Position numbers and translations under genes: made by a program | Notes under the pieces: generated by a model | The model's input: only the letters and a program-made list of their open reading frames with translations | Databases searched by the model: none | What the model was told of the DNA's origin: nothing | Shown here: piece after piece, positions 8,226 to 16,804 of the stretch | How the letters are laid out: every line of letters starts with the position of its first letter | How positions within the stretch are numbered: position 1 is the stretch's first letter | Assembly (NCBI GenBank): GCA_949290445.1 | Contig: CASERW010000008.1 | Location: 1-36,958, forward strand | Source: Aeriscardovia aeriphila | Lineage (GTDB): Bacteria; Actinomycetota; Actinomycetes; Actinomycetales; Bifidobacteriaceae | DNA length: 36,958 nt | Direction of reading: 5' to 3'

Positions 8226-9068
8226 ATGAGTGTTGCTGATATGTTGATGCGCAGGATGACTGTGGGGGATCTGCAAACTCTTTTCTCCATCGAATGTGCT
8301 GAAGATGCTCGCGCAGTGACAATCACAGACCTTGCCTGCACGAGTAACGAAATCAAGCCAGGCTGCCTCTACATTCCACCAGCAGCTGAGCGCGACGACG
8401 ACCACCTTCGCGACGCGGTGACGAGCGGCTGCTACGCCATCCTTCTGCCGCAAGTGTGGCGGGGGAGGGCCAGTACCGACGACCTCGGCATCCCGGTTCT
8501 CTTTAGCGATGAGATTGACAAGAAGCTGGGGCTGATTGCCGCCCATTTGTACGGAGAGCCGTCTCAGCAGCTCGCCATCTTTGTGGTCTACGGTATGCGC
8601 TGCCACTCTGTTGCGCGCAAGCTCAGCGATATTTTGCATATGCTCGGAAACCCGGTGGGAACCGTGGTGGAAGGCTCGTCTCTCTCGCTTTCGCGTGAGC
8701 TGGAAGTTCCGTACCCGCTCAACGCTGTCCATCTGCAACAGCAGATGCAGATCATGGTAGAGGACGGCGCTACAGCAGCTGTGATCGCCGCCGATGAGGC
8801 TACTTTGGCTCCGTGGGGGCTCGTCGGTACTGCTATCGACGTGGTGTCTGGTCAGGATAGTGTCACGCAGCTCTACGGTGCTACTTTCTCCGAAGAAACG
8901 CATGTTGCCGCTGCTTCGGAGAGGCAGATCACGCAGGTTCTCGTACAATCCGACGGCGCGAAGGTGAGGGATGAGGCGGCGCGTCAAGCCGTGTCGATGG
9001 CTCTCGCAGCTGGAATTACGCCCGATTCCATCTCCCAAGCGGCGTGGGTTTCTCATGAGCTGAACTAA
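8226..9068 (+). CDS. MurE-like protein without catalytic P-loop (predicted pseudo-enzyme)
   Basis: This 280-residue protein occupies the place where murE usually lies (between ftsI and murF). Residues 30-80 resemble the MurE N-terminal domain (TDLACTSNEIKPGCLYI ~ the 'DSR.v.pGdlF' pattern, then LRDAVTSGCYAILL). Residues 114-145 match the MurE segment around the P-loop, but the expected GTNGKTT reads YGMRCHS (122-128), so no ATP site remains. Residues 158-205 align with the region after it (PYPLNAVHLQQQMQIMVEDGATAAVI). The C-terminal Mur ligase domain is absent. It is intact, has a good start (GGGAGAACA then ATG) and is co-directional with its neighbours, so it appears maintained. The homology call is by eye; a regulatory or scaffold role is inference. 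The functional murE must lie elsewhere. Confidence 0.65.
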   Translation: MSVADMLMRRMTVGDLQTLFSIECAEDARAVTITDLACTSNEIKPGCLYIPPAAERDDDHLRDAVTSGCYAILLPQVWRGRASTDDLGIPVLFSDEIDKKLGLIAAHLYGEPSQQLAIFVVYGMRCHSVARKLSDILHMLGNPVGTVVEGSSLSLSRELEVPYPLNAVHLQQQMQIMVEDGATAAVIAADEATLAPWGLVGTAIDVVSGQDSVTQLYGATFSEETHVAAASERQITQVLVQSDGAKVRDEAARQAVSMALAAGITPDSISQAAWVSHELN

Positions 9069-9111
9069 AATCGTAAAGGCTAAAAACCAGACTTTCGCAC
9101 ACCAGTGTGAA

Positions 9112-9126
9112 CCAGCCTCAGGCTGG
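9112..9126. other. Small hairpin just upstream of murF
   Basis: CCAGCC (9112-9117) and GGCTGG (9121-9126) form a 6-bp GC-rich stem with a 3-nt loop, ending 4 bases before the murF ribosome binding site (AAGGAGG). It may modulate translation or transcript stability; no T tract follows, so it is unlikely to be a terminator. Confidence 0.4.
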
Positions 9127-9140
9127 AACAAGGAGGACAT

Positions 9141-10781
9141 ATGCTCGCTCTTGACATTGAGGAGATCGCACAGGCGCTGGACGGCACCTTTGTTACCGGC
9201 CGCGAACCAGTTGACATCTCCCAAATGTATGTGACATCCGTTTCGACCGATTCTCGTGTGACGAGCGACCATGGCCTTTTTGTAGCAATCAAGGGTGAGC
9301 ACGTCGATGGTCACGACTTCTTGCAGTCAGCCGCCCGTCACGGCTATGTGGCGGCTCTCGTTGACCATGAGGTCAAGCTGCCGGAGGCTCACGACACACC
9401 TTCAGATTCTCAGCACGAAATGGATCAGGGGCTGCAGCGCGAGGATAACCCACAGATTTTGCAGATTCTCGTTCCTGACACGGTGAAAGCTTTGGGCCAG
9501 GTGGCTCACCTGAACCTGGAGCATCGCCGTGCCCTGCGCTCACCATTCACCATCATCGGCATCACCGGTTCAGTGGGCAAGACCACCACGAAGGACCTCA
9601 CTCGTGCCCTTCTGGCAAGCCGCGACAACACAGTGGCTCCTCAAGGCTCGTTTAACAACGATATTGGCCTGCCCCTGACCGCAACTACGGTGGATGAGCG
9701 CACTCGTTACTTCGTGGCCGAGATGGGTGCTTCGGGTATTGGCGACATCGCTCGCTTGACCGCTATTGCACGTCCGGATGTTGGCGCAGAACTGCGCGTC
9801 GGCACTGCTCATGTGGGTGAGTTCGGCTCAGTGGAGAATATTTTCCTCGCCAAGAGTGAGCTTGTGGAAGCGTTGCCACAAGAAAGCGGCATTGCCATTT
9901 TGAACGCTGACGATGAGAACGTCGCTCGCATGCAGGATAAGACGCAGGCGGCTCACGTGCTGTGGTTTGGTATCACGAATGCCACGCACCAGGCTCAACT
10001 GGATGTCACTGCGCGCAACATCAGCGTTGATAATCTTGACCGTCCGAGCTTCCAGCTGCTCATCGAGGGAAAGCTCGCCGGAGACGTGCACCTGCAACTT
10101 TCGGGCAAGCATCATGTGATGAATGCGCTGGCCGCCGTGAGTATCGCTCACTGCCTGGGCTTGCCAGATGAGCAGATCGTGCGCGTTCTCAACTCGCATA
10201 TTCCGCTGTCTCCACATCGCATGTGTGTGCGCGAGGTCGAGGTGAACTCGCAGCGTTTCACCGTTTTGGATGATACTTTCAACGCGAACCCTGATTCGAT
10301 GAGGGGCGGTATTGAAGGTTTGGCTTCCTTGGGCGACGAGAATTCATACCGTGTTGCCGTGCTGGGCCCGATGCTCGAGCTGGGTGAGGAGAGCGATGAG
10401 CTGCACCATGAGGTTGCTTCTCGCGTGTACTTCGATGGCATTGATAATCTCATTGCGGTCGGTACGCCAAGCTTGCCTGAAGCTGACCATTTGGCCGACG
10501 CCTATGTGGAAGGCGTCCACCAGGCTGCTCACGCTACTGACATCCCAGTGAACCCGACGAAGGCTCGCCGTCATGGCCCGTTCTCGCTAACTCGCGTCAA
10601 GGATGCCGACGAAGCGTACGCGCAGATGATGTATGTGTTGGAGAAGCATCCTCACGCGCTGTTTTTGCTGAAAGGTTCGCATGCCGCAGGATTATCAGCA
10701 CTCGCTGATCGCCTCCTTCGCCATGCTGTCACTTCTACTGATTCTTCTGCCACACCAGCTGCTGGTGTGAACCAAGCCTGA
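9141..10781 (+). CDS. murF: UDP-N-acetylmuramoyl-tripeptide--D-alanyl-D-alanine ligase MurF
   Basis: MurF adds D-Ala-D-Ala to the UDP-MurNAc-tripeptide using ATP. The P-loop is at about 140-149 (GITGSVGKTT). Other Mur ligase signatures: FNNDIGLPLT, VAEMGASGIGDIARL, and the C-terminal DDTFNANPDSMRGGIEGL typical of MurF. At 546 residues it is longer than the E. coli enzyme (about 450), with extra acidic/polar sequence around 80-110 and in the C-terminal domain (about 450-490). The start follows AAGGAGGACAT. mraY begins 10 bp after the stop. Confidence 0.95.
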   Translation: MLALDIEEIAQALDGTFVTGREPVDISQMYVTSVSTDSRVTSDHGLFVAIKGEHVDGHDFLQSAARHGYVAALVDHEVKLPEAHDTPSDSQHEMDQGLQREDNPQILQILVPDTVKALGQVAHLNLEHRRALRSPFTIIGITGSVGKTTTKDLTRALLASRDNTVAPQGSFNNDIGLPLTATTVDERTRYFVAEMGASGIGDIARLTAIARPDVGAELRVGTAHVGEFGSVENIFLAKSELVEALPQESGIAILNADDENVARMQDKTQAAHVLWFGITNATHQAQLDVTARNISVDNLDRPSFQLLIEGKLAGDVHLQLSGKHHVMNALAAVSIAHCLGLPDEQIVRVLNSHIPLSPHRMCVREVEVNSQRFTVLDDTFNANPDSMRGGIEGLASLGDENSYRVAVLGPMLELGEESDELHHEVASRVYFDGIDNLIAVGTPSLPEADHLADAYVEGVHQAAHATDIPVNPTKARRHGPFSLTRVKDADEAYAQMMYVLEKHPHALFLLKGSHAAGLSALADRLLRHAVTSTDSSATPAAGVNQA

Positions 10782-10791
10782 AAGGAACAGG

Positions 10792-11895
10792 ATGAAAGCT
10801 CTGATCATCGCCCTTGCTGTATCGACTCTCTGTTCCTTCGTCTTAACGAAGCTCACCATTGAGTTCGTCGCAGGCCACCATCTGGGCCAGTACATTCGTC
10901 AGGATGGACCAAAGTCGCATTTGGAAAAGCGCGGAACTCCCACCTTCGGCGGAGTGGCAATCATCCTCTCCATCATCATCGGTTGGGGTGCGAGCGCGAT
11001 CTTCCGCTATCTGAGCTTCAACTCTCTGCCGTCCACCTCGGCATTGTTGACGTTGGGCTGCATGGTGGGCTTTGGCTTGATTGGCTTCGTCGATGACTTC
11101 TTGAAGGTGGCCAAGAAGAGGAACTTGGGTTTGACTATTCATGCCAAGCTCATCTTCCAAATTGTGATTGCCACTGCTTATGCTGTTGCCGCCATTTTGC
11201 TGCCGACGAATTCACGTTTCCCTACGGCCAATATGGCGATCGCTTGGATTGAGCATCCGCTGCTGCATTTGGATTTCGCCGGTCGAGTGCTCGGTGTGAT
11301 TCTCTTCGTGGTGTGGATGAACTTCCTCTTCGCCGCATGGACGAATGCGATTAACTTGACCGATGGCTTGGATGGTTTGGCTGCCGGCTCGACGATGATC
11401 GCTTTCATCGGCCTGGGCTTGATGGCCTTCTGGCAGAGCTATCACGTCACTGGATTGCAAGATGTTGGCTTGACGTATTCGGTTTCCGACCCTCAGGATC
11501 TGGCTATTATCGCGGTGTGCGTGTGCGCATCTTGTTTCGGCTTCCTGTGGTACAACGCTAACCCGGCTAAGATTTTCATGGGCGACACGGGTTCTCTGGC
11601 TCTCGGTGGCTTGTTCGCTGCGATGAGCGTGAATATGCATATTGAGATTCTCGCTGTCGTCGTCGGTGGCCTGTTCGTGTTGGAAACCCTCTCGGACGTC
11701 ATTCAGATCGCTGCCTTCCACGGATGGCATCGTCGCGTGTTCAAGATGGCTCCTCTGCATCATCATTTCGAGCTATCTGGCTGGTCGGAAGTCACTGTGG
11801 TGATCCGCTTCTGGATGGTGGAAGCTGTGTTCATGCTCGCTGGCGTGATCCTGTTCTACCTCGATTGGCTGGTGCGCTCGGGCCAGCTGGGCTAA
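10792..11895 (+). CDS. mraY: Phospho-N-acetylmuramoyl-pentapeptide transferase MraY
   Basis: An integral membrane enzyme that makes lipid I from UDP-MurNAc-pentapeptide and undecaprenyl phosphate. About ten hydrophobic segments are visible in 367 residues. Diagnostic motifs: GPKSHLEKRGTPTFGGVAI near the N terminus, GFVDDFLKV (catalytic Asp pair), NAINLTDGLDGLAAG, NPAKIFMGDTGSLALGG and the C-terminal MAPLHHHFELSGW. The ATG follows GAAAGGAACAGG 10 bp after murF. Confidence 0.97.
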   Translation: MKALIIALAVSTLCSFVLTKLTIEFVAGHHLGQYIRQDGPKSHLEKRGTPTFGGVAIILSIIIGWGASAIFRYLSFNSLPSTSALLTLGCMVGFGLIGFVDDFLKVAKKRNLGLTIHAKLIFQIVIATAYAVAAILLPTNSRFPTANMAIAWIEHPLLHLDFAGRVLGVILFVVWMNFLFAAWTNAINLTDGLDGLAAGSTMIAFIGLGLMAFWQSYHVTGLQDVGLTYSVSDPQDLAIIAVCVCASCFGFLWYNANPAKIFMGDTGSLALGGLFAAMSVNMHIEILAVVVGGLFVLETLSDVIQIAAFHGWHRRVFKMAPLHHHFELSGWSEVTVVIRFWMVEAVFMLAGVILFYLDWLVRSGQLG

Positions 11896-11920
11896 GCGCG
11901 AGGGGAGTAGTGGCCCGCGG

Positions 11921-11949
11921 CCGGTTCGAGCGCGCAGCTCGCGAGCCGG
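11921..11949. other. GC-rich imperfect hairpin between mraY and murD
   Basis: The mraY-murD gap (126 bp) contains a very GC-rich block, about 11896-11975. Within it, CCGGTTCGAGC and GCTCGCGAGCCGG can pair imperfectly around a GCGCA loop (11921-11949). No T run follows. It may pause RNA polymerase or partially terminate. It is more GC-rich than anything nearby. Confidence 0.45.
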
Positions 11950-11983
11950 ACGCGCGCAGAGGCCCGCTCCTGTGGTTAAGCTT

Positions 11984-11995
11984 GTAGTGGTAATC
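11984..11995. repeat. 12-bp inverted repeat flanking murD, left arm
   Basis: GTAGTGGTAATC at 11984-11995 is the exact reverse complement of 13499-13510. The arms lie 26 bp before the murD start and at the murD stop codon. The inner word GATTACCAC recurs elsewhere in the chromosomal part of the window. Confidence 0.7.
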
Positions 11996-12021
11996 TCCGA
12001 TTCTGCAGGAAAGAAGGAATT

Positions 12022-13500
12022 ATGGAGCAGATGATTGGTGGTTACGATTTCTCCGGTCAGCACGTGCTGGTTGCTGGCCTTGGTAAGTCGGGTGAATCTG
12101 TTGCTCAGCTGTTGCGCCAAGCGCAGGTGGCTGTCACAACCTACGATCAAAAGAAGCCAACTGCCGATGTGAGCAGCGCCGCCGAAATCCCATGGGAGAA
12201 GATCACCCTCGTCGTCACCTCTCCTGCATTCCCACCATCCTCCGATTTCTTGCAAGAAGCGGCTCATCGCAGCCTGCCAATCTGGTCGGAAGTCGAGTTT
12301 GCATGGAATACCCGTACAGAAAGCACTCAGCTTTCCGCCCCAGCCCCCTGGATCGGCATCACTGGTACGGATGGCAAGACGACCACCACCGAAATGATCC
12401 ACGCCATCTTGCAGGCCAATGGCTTCAACGCTCCAGCAGTTGGCAACATCGGCGTGCCGGTTTCCCAGTCGGTCCAGGATGCCAGCGCCGACCACTTTGT
12501 TGTCGAGCTGTCGAGTTTCGCCCTACATTACACGAAGAGCTTGCAGCTGGACGTCGCCGTGTGGACGAATGTGTCGCAAGACCACCTCGATTGGCATGGT
12601 GGCTTCGAAAACTACGCACACGATAAGTCCACTGTTTTCCAGCGCGCTCGTCACGCCATCATCTTTAACGCCGAAGACCCAGTTGTTTCCGCCTACGCTT
12701 CAAAGGCCGAAGTGGCCGCCGGTTGCGTGAGGGTTGGTTTCACCACCAAGGCTCCAGGTGCCAACCAGATCGGCGTGGAAGGCGGTTGGGTTGTTGACCG
12801 CTCCTCGCTGCACGAGGGCATTGAAGGCGCGGAAGATGGCCGTATTATCCGCTTGTCGAGCTTCGCTGACCAGTTGAAGCGCGCGGATGGAAGCGTGTAC
12901 ACCCACCTTTTGGAAGATGCTTTGGCAGCTATTGGTGCCGCTCTCGCTCAGCATGTGTCGCTGGAAGCTATTCGCCACGCTTTGGCAAGCTTCACCCTCG
13001 ACCCTCACCGCATTGAGCTCGTGGCCAGTTACGTTCCTGAAGGTGTGGAGGCTCAGCGTGCGATTCGTTTTATTGACGACTCGAAGGCCACCGATATTCT
13101 CGCGGCTCAAGCTTCACTCGCTGCCTTCCCTGATAAGTCAGTGATTTGGGTGTGCGGTGGTTTGGCGAAGGGTGCTACCTTCGAGCAGTTGGTGGCTCAG
13201 TTCGCGCCCAAGATGAAGAAGGCTTTGGTGCTGGGCCGCGATAAGGCTCCGTTTACTGAGGCTTTGCAGCATTCGCATATTCCGTATGAGGAGGTTGATC
13301 CTTCTGCTAACCCTGACCGCAGCCAGGGTGGTGCTGAGGTGATGGCCAGAGTTGTGGAAGAGGCCGGTAAGCTTGCCCAGCCGGGGGATGTCGTTTTGCT
13401 GGCACCTGCGGCCGCCTCGATGGATGAGTTTTTGAATTACGTGGACCGTGGCAATCAGTTTGCTCATGCAGCTCAAGCGTGGGTTGCTCAGCGCTCCTGA
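12022..13500 (+). CDS. murD: UDP-N-acetylmuramoylalanine--D-glutamate ligase MurD
   Basis: MurD adds D-Glu to UDP-MurNAc-L-Ala. The N-terminal Rossmann-like domain begins with HVLVAGLGKSGESVAQLL, the P-loop is GITGTDGKTTTTEM (about 112-125), and the central domain has GNIGVPVS, VVELSSFALHYT and NVSQDHLDWHGGFENYAHDKS. The C-terminal domain contains DDSKATD and VIWVCGGLAKGATF, characteristic of MurD. The length (492) is normal for actinobacteria. The ATG follows AAAGAAGGAATT. Spacing from mraY is 126 bp, a break in an otherwise tightly packed cluster. Confidence 0.96.
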   Translation: MEQMIGGYDFSGQHVLVAGLGKSGESVAQLLRQAQVAVTTYDQKKPTADVSSAAEIPWEKITLVVTSPAFPPSSDFLQEAAHRSLPIWSEVEFAWNTRTESTQLSAPAPWIGITGTDGKTTTTEMIHAILQANGFNAPAVGNIGVPVSQSVQDASADHFVVELSSFALHYTKSLQLDVAVWTNVSQDHLDWHGGFENYAHDKSTVFQRARHAIIFNAEDPVVSAYASKAEVAAGCVRVGFTTKAPGANQIGVEGGWVVDRSSLHEGIEGAEDGRIIRLSSFADQLKRADGSVYTHLLEDALAAIGAALAQHVSLEAIRHALASFTLDPHRIELVASYVPEGVEAQRAIRFIDDSKATDILAAQASLAAFPDKSVIWVCGGLAKGATFEQLVAQFAPKMKKALVLGRDKAPFTEALQHSHIPYEEVDPSANPDRSQGGAEVMARVVEEAGKLAQPGDVVLLAPAAASMDEFLNYVDRGNQFAHAAQAWVAQRS

Positions 13501-13510
13501 TTACCACTAC
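13499..13510. repeat. 12-bp inverted repeat flanking murD, right arm
   Basis: GATTACCACTAC overlaps the last two bases of the murD stop codon and is the exact reverse complement of 11984-11995. Confidence 0.7.
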
Positions 13511-13533
13511 ACTGGCTCGGTACTGGTAGGTTT

Positions 13534-13570
13534 CTGACAGGCTGTCGGCCGCTTACCGCAAGCCTGTCAG
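13534..13570. terminator. Hairpin between murD and ftsW
   Basis: CTGACAGGCT (13534-13543) and AGCCTGTCAG (13561-13570) form a perfect 10-bp stem with a 17-nt loop that is itself GC-rich. It lies 34 bp after murD and 80 bp before ftsW. There is no T tract, so it may be a partial terminator or RNA processing site within the cluster. Confidence 0.55.
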
Positions 13571-13649
13571 TGGGGTTGGTCTTCGTGACTGAACAGCAGC
13601 TGACACCTAGCCAGTAGGGAAGTGGCATAACGGCGAGAAGGAGTGAGGC

Positions 13650-15269
13650 ATGCCGACATTTCAAAAGCCGACGAGACGCCAAGATCACGCATCTCGCCGC
13701 GAGCAGGAACATCGCACCATCATTGGTGTGACGGGCAACCAAGAGCCCCATTATGACGCTTTCCAACGCGCCCAACGCCGAGCGGAACGCAATGCGGGGC
13801 GGCGTACCATGCGCATGCTCTTTCAAAGCATTGAGTTTCAGCATGCCATGATGCTCGCCAGCGTGATAATCTTGGTCGGTTTCGGCCTGGTGATGGTCTT
13901 CTCCGCCTCTTCGGTGGACCTCGTGGCGCTGGGCTTGAAGCCGTGGTCGATGGTGGTTCGCCAGTCGATGTTCGTGGTGATCGGCGTCTTTGGCGCAGTT
14001 TTAGCGTCGCGTTTAACTGTCAAGGCCATCAAAAGATTATCACCGTGGCTTCTTGCCCTCTCCATCTTCTTCCAGCTGCTCACCCTCACGAAACTGGGCC
14101 GCGCTGCAGGCGGTAACGTCGGTTGGATTGCGCTGGGTCCAATCAGCTTCCAGCCTGCTGAGTTGATCAAGCTGGCGCTCTGCTTGTGGCTGCCGGTCAC
14201 GATTATCAACTCGCGTAAAGAAAAGACTTTGTGGAAGCGCTATGGCATCGCGGCTGTTGCGCTTTTGGTCAGCGTCGGCTCGATTGCTTTGGGCCACGAT
14301 ATGGGTACGGCTAGTGTCGTGGTGATCATTGGCTTGGCAGCACTGCTCTTCGGTGGCATGCCGATGTCCGTGTTCTACGTGATGGGAGGCCTCGCCCTGG
14401 TTGTCGGTGCGGCGGGCGTTCTCACCTCAGCCAACCGTATGAACCGCGTGTTCTCCTTCCTGTCCTGCTCACCAAAATCGGGTAAGGCCGTGTGCTACCA
14501 AACGAACCATGGCCTCTTCGCTATTTCCTCGGGCGGCCTGTTCGGCTTGGGTTTGGGTAACTCTCGTGAGAAGTGGAGCTACCTGCCGGAGGCCACGAAC
14601 GACTTTATTTTCGCCATTATTGGTGAGGAAGCTGGCTTCTTAGGCGCCATCTCGGTGCTGCTGCTTTTCGCCGTGCTGATCGCCTCGATGATCCGCTCGT
14701 CTTTACTTCTTGAGCGCTTAGATTATCAACGCTTGATGCTCTTGTGCGTGGTCAGTTGGATCAGCGTGCAGGCTTTGGTGAATATTCTCGTGGTGCTCAA
14801 GCTCTTCCCAGTAATGGGTGTGCCTCTGCCGTTTGTTTCCTCGGGTGGAACGTCCATGGTGGTGTGCTTGACGGCGATTGGTGCGTGCTCGCGCATGATG
14901 ATGTCGTCGCTAGACGACAACCCGGAGGGCGAAGGCATTTTCGTTCATGCGCAGGTGCTGCGAGCTCGTAAGTCTTCTGACGGCAAGTCTTCTCTCAGCA
15001 AGCCGGCTTCGCGTAAGGACGCCGCTCGTCAGGCTCGCTCACTTCAGCGTGTTGAACGCGCAAACCGCCCAGCTCAGCGTAAATTCTCGTGGCGCGCGAC
15101 TTCGGCTGACAAGCGTTCGGCTCGCACAGCTTCCGCGCGCATGGCCTCTTCGCGCCGCACGTCAGAGCGCTCTGCGAAGTCAAACGGCGAAGGAAGCTCT
15201 GAGCGCAAACAGACGAGGAGAGTGGTGAGCAGCTCGAGCACGCAAGAGCGGGCGAATCACCAGCGCTGA
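13650..15269 (+). CDS. ftsW: Septal peptidoglycan glycosyltransferase FtsW
   Basis: A SEDS-family polymerase that extends glycan strands from lipid II at the septum, partnered with FtsI. About ten membrane segments follow a basic cytoplasmic N terminus of about 60 residues. SEDS signatures: LVMVFSASS, GRAAGGNVGWIALGPISFQPAELIKLAL, HDMGTA (equivalent to the conserved D-x-G-T-A), GLFGLGLGNSREKWSYLPEA, ND-F-FAIIGEE and PFVSSGGTSM. The C-terminal tail of about 120 residues is very rich in Ser, Arg, Lys and Ala and is probably disordered. The start follows GAGAAGGAGTGAGGC. A large loop with a pair of Cys (SCSPKSGKAVCYQ) might form a disulphide. Confidence 0.95.
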   Translation: MPTFQKPTRRQDHASRREQEHRTIIGVTGNQEPHYDAFQRAQRRAERNAGRRTMRMLFQSIEFQHAMMLASVIILVGFGLVMVFSASSVDLVALGLKPWSMVVRQSMFVVIGVFGAVLASRLTVKAIKRLSPWLLALSIFFQLLTLTKLGRAAGGNVGWIALGPISFQPAELIKLALCLWLPVTIINSRKEKTLWKRYGIAAVALLVSVGSIALGHDMGTASVVVIIGLAALLFGGMPMSVFYVMGGLALVVGAAGVLTSANRMNRVFSFLSCSPKSGKAVCYQTNHGLFAISSGGLFGLGLGNSREKWSYLPEATNDFIFAIIGEEAGFLGAISVLLLFAVLIASMIRSSLLLERLDYQRLMLLCVVSWISVQALVNILVVLKLFPVMGVPLPFVSSGGTSMVVCLTAIGACSRMMMSSLDDNPEGEGIFVHAQVLRARKSSDGKSSLSKPASRKDAARQARSLQRVERANRPAQRKFSWRATSADKRSARTASARMASSRRTSERSAKSNGEGSSERKQTRRVVSSSSTQERANHQR

Positions 15270-15377
15270 TAATCTTGAGGCATAGAGACCTTCGTATTTG
15301 GCGATTCTGTTAAATTGCCAACGATAGCATCGCGTTTGCACTTGCGTCTGCCTACTATCAAAGCAGAAGGAGGACGC

Positions 15378-16745
15378 ATGAAAACTCAGGAAAAGGACAA
15401 TAGCACGAATAGCACGGCCTCTCAGGCTCACGCTGGCAATGATTATCCTGTTTCACTCGTCTTAGCTGGTGGCGGCACTGCAGGCCACGTCAACCCTCTG
15501 CTGTCGATCGCTCAAGCCATCCGCGCCCAGCGTCCTCAAGCACATATCTCCATTTTGGGCACGTCTGTGGGTTTGGAAGCTCGCTTGGTTCCGGCGGCCG
15601 GTTTTGAGCTCACAACTATTGAAAAGGTACCTTTCCCGCGCAGTGTTAATCTTGATGCACTGAAATTCCCATACCGCTGGATTAAGGAGCGCAAGGCCGT
15701 CTCCCACCTGCTCAGCTCGAGCCATGCCGATGTGGTGGTCGGAGTCGGTGGTTACGCGGCGGCTCCTGCTTATGTTGCTGCTCATCGTGCCGGTCTGCCG
15801 CTGGTCATTCACGAGCAGAACGCCCGCGCTGGTATGGCGAACAAGTTGGGCGCTCGCTGGGCTCAGTTTGTCGGTACGGTCTATGACGACACAGGATTAC
15901 CACAGCAGCCTGAATCTTCGGATGCTCAAGCTTCCTCGGCTGCGCAAGCTGGCCAGTCGACTGAAGCTTCCCAGGGCACTCAAACTTCCCCGGCTTCTCC
16001 CGCCTCTGTACACGGCGTTCACCGTGTCGGCCTTCCTCTGCGCCAAGCAATCGCCCAGGCCTGCGAGAAAATCGAGAACGACCCACAATCTGCCCGCGAA
16101 GAGTCTGCTCGCGCGCTCGGCCTTGATCCACACCGCCCGATCGTTCTGGTGACTGGCGGCTCGCTGGGAGCGCTGTCGCTCAACGAGGCCATCGCCGGAG
16201 CTTGCGACGCTTTGCTCGAGCACGCCCAGGTGATCCACCTGACCGGTAAGGGCAAGCTCGCCCAGGTTCGCGAAACGGTCACGCGCATCGTCGGCCGTCA
16301 GCATCTGGCTGGGCTTGGGCAGGACCAAGCTGGCCAGGGAGATTACCACGCTGCCGAATACCTCGAGCATATTGAATTGGCGTTCCTGTGCGCTGATCTT
16401 GTGGTGTGCCGTTCGGGTGCGGGCACGGTGTCGGAGATTGCAGCACTGGGAATCCCAGCCGTCTACGTGCCGCTGCCGATTGGCAACGGTGAGCAGAAGT
16501 TCAACGCCGAGCCTGTTGTTGAGGCGGGCGGTGGCATGCTCGTTGACGATAAAGATTTCACCTCGCAGTGGGTGTCGAAGAATTTGATGGAACTGTTGGC
16601 TGATTCCGCGCGTTTGCAGCGCATGCGTCAGGCCGCTGCCAGCTGGGGTGTGCGCAATGCGGCTCAGGTGATGGCGTCGACCATTTTGGCAATTGCCGAT
16701 GAGCATTACGCTCGGCTGCATGCTTCAGCAAATGCAGCGAAGTGA
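15378..16745 (+). CDS. murG: UDP-N-acetylglucosamine transferase MurG (lipid II synthesis)
   Basis: A peripheral GT-B glycosyltransferase that adds GlcNAc to lipid I. The N-terminal signature [10 protein letters not shown] is at about 31-40. [13 protein letters not shown] and the C-terminal [38 protein letters not shown] and GEQKFNA (donor-site residues) are intact. Between the two Rossmann domains (about residues 178-212) is a low-complexity insert of about 35 residues rich in Ser, Ala, Gln and Thr. The start at 15378 has an AGAAGGAGGACGC ribosome binding site; an upstream in-frame ATG at 15315 has none. The last bases (GTGA) offer an overlapping GTG for murC. Confidence 0.95.
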   Translation: MKTQEKDNSTNSTASQAHAGNDYPVSLVLAGGGTAGHVNPLLSIAQAIRAQRPQAHISILGTSVGLEARLVPAAGFELTTIEKVPFPRSVNLDALKFPYRWIKERKAVSHLLSSSHADVVVGVGGYAAAPAYVAAHRAGLPLVIHEQNARAGMANKLGARWAQFVGTVYDDTGLPQQPESSDAQASSAAQAGQSTEASQGTQTSPASPASVHGVHRVGLPLRQAIAQACEKIENDPQSAREESARALGLDPHRPIVLVTGGSLGALSLNEAIAGACDALLEHAQVIHLTGKGKLAQVRETVTRIVGRQHLAGLGQDQAGQGDYHAAEYLEHIELAFLCADLVVCRSGAGTVSEIAALGIPAVYVPLPIGNGEQKFNAEPVVEAGGGMLVDDKDFTSQWVSKNLMELLADSARLQRMRQAAASWGVRNAAQVMASTILAIADEHYARLHASANAAK

Positions 16746-16804
16746 GTGGAATCGACGGGTTTATAAGCGGTTTTCAAGCGGTTTTCGAGCAAGGAACGGT
16801 ATTT

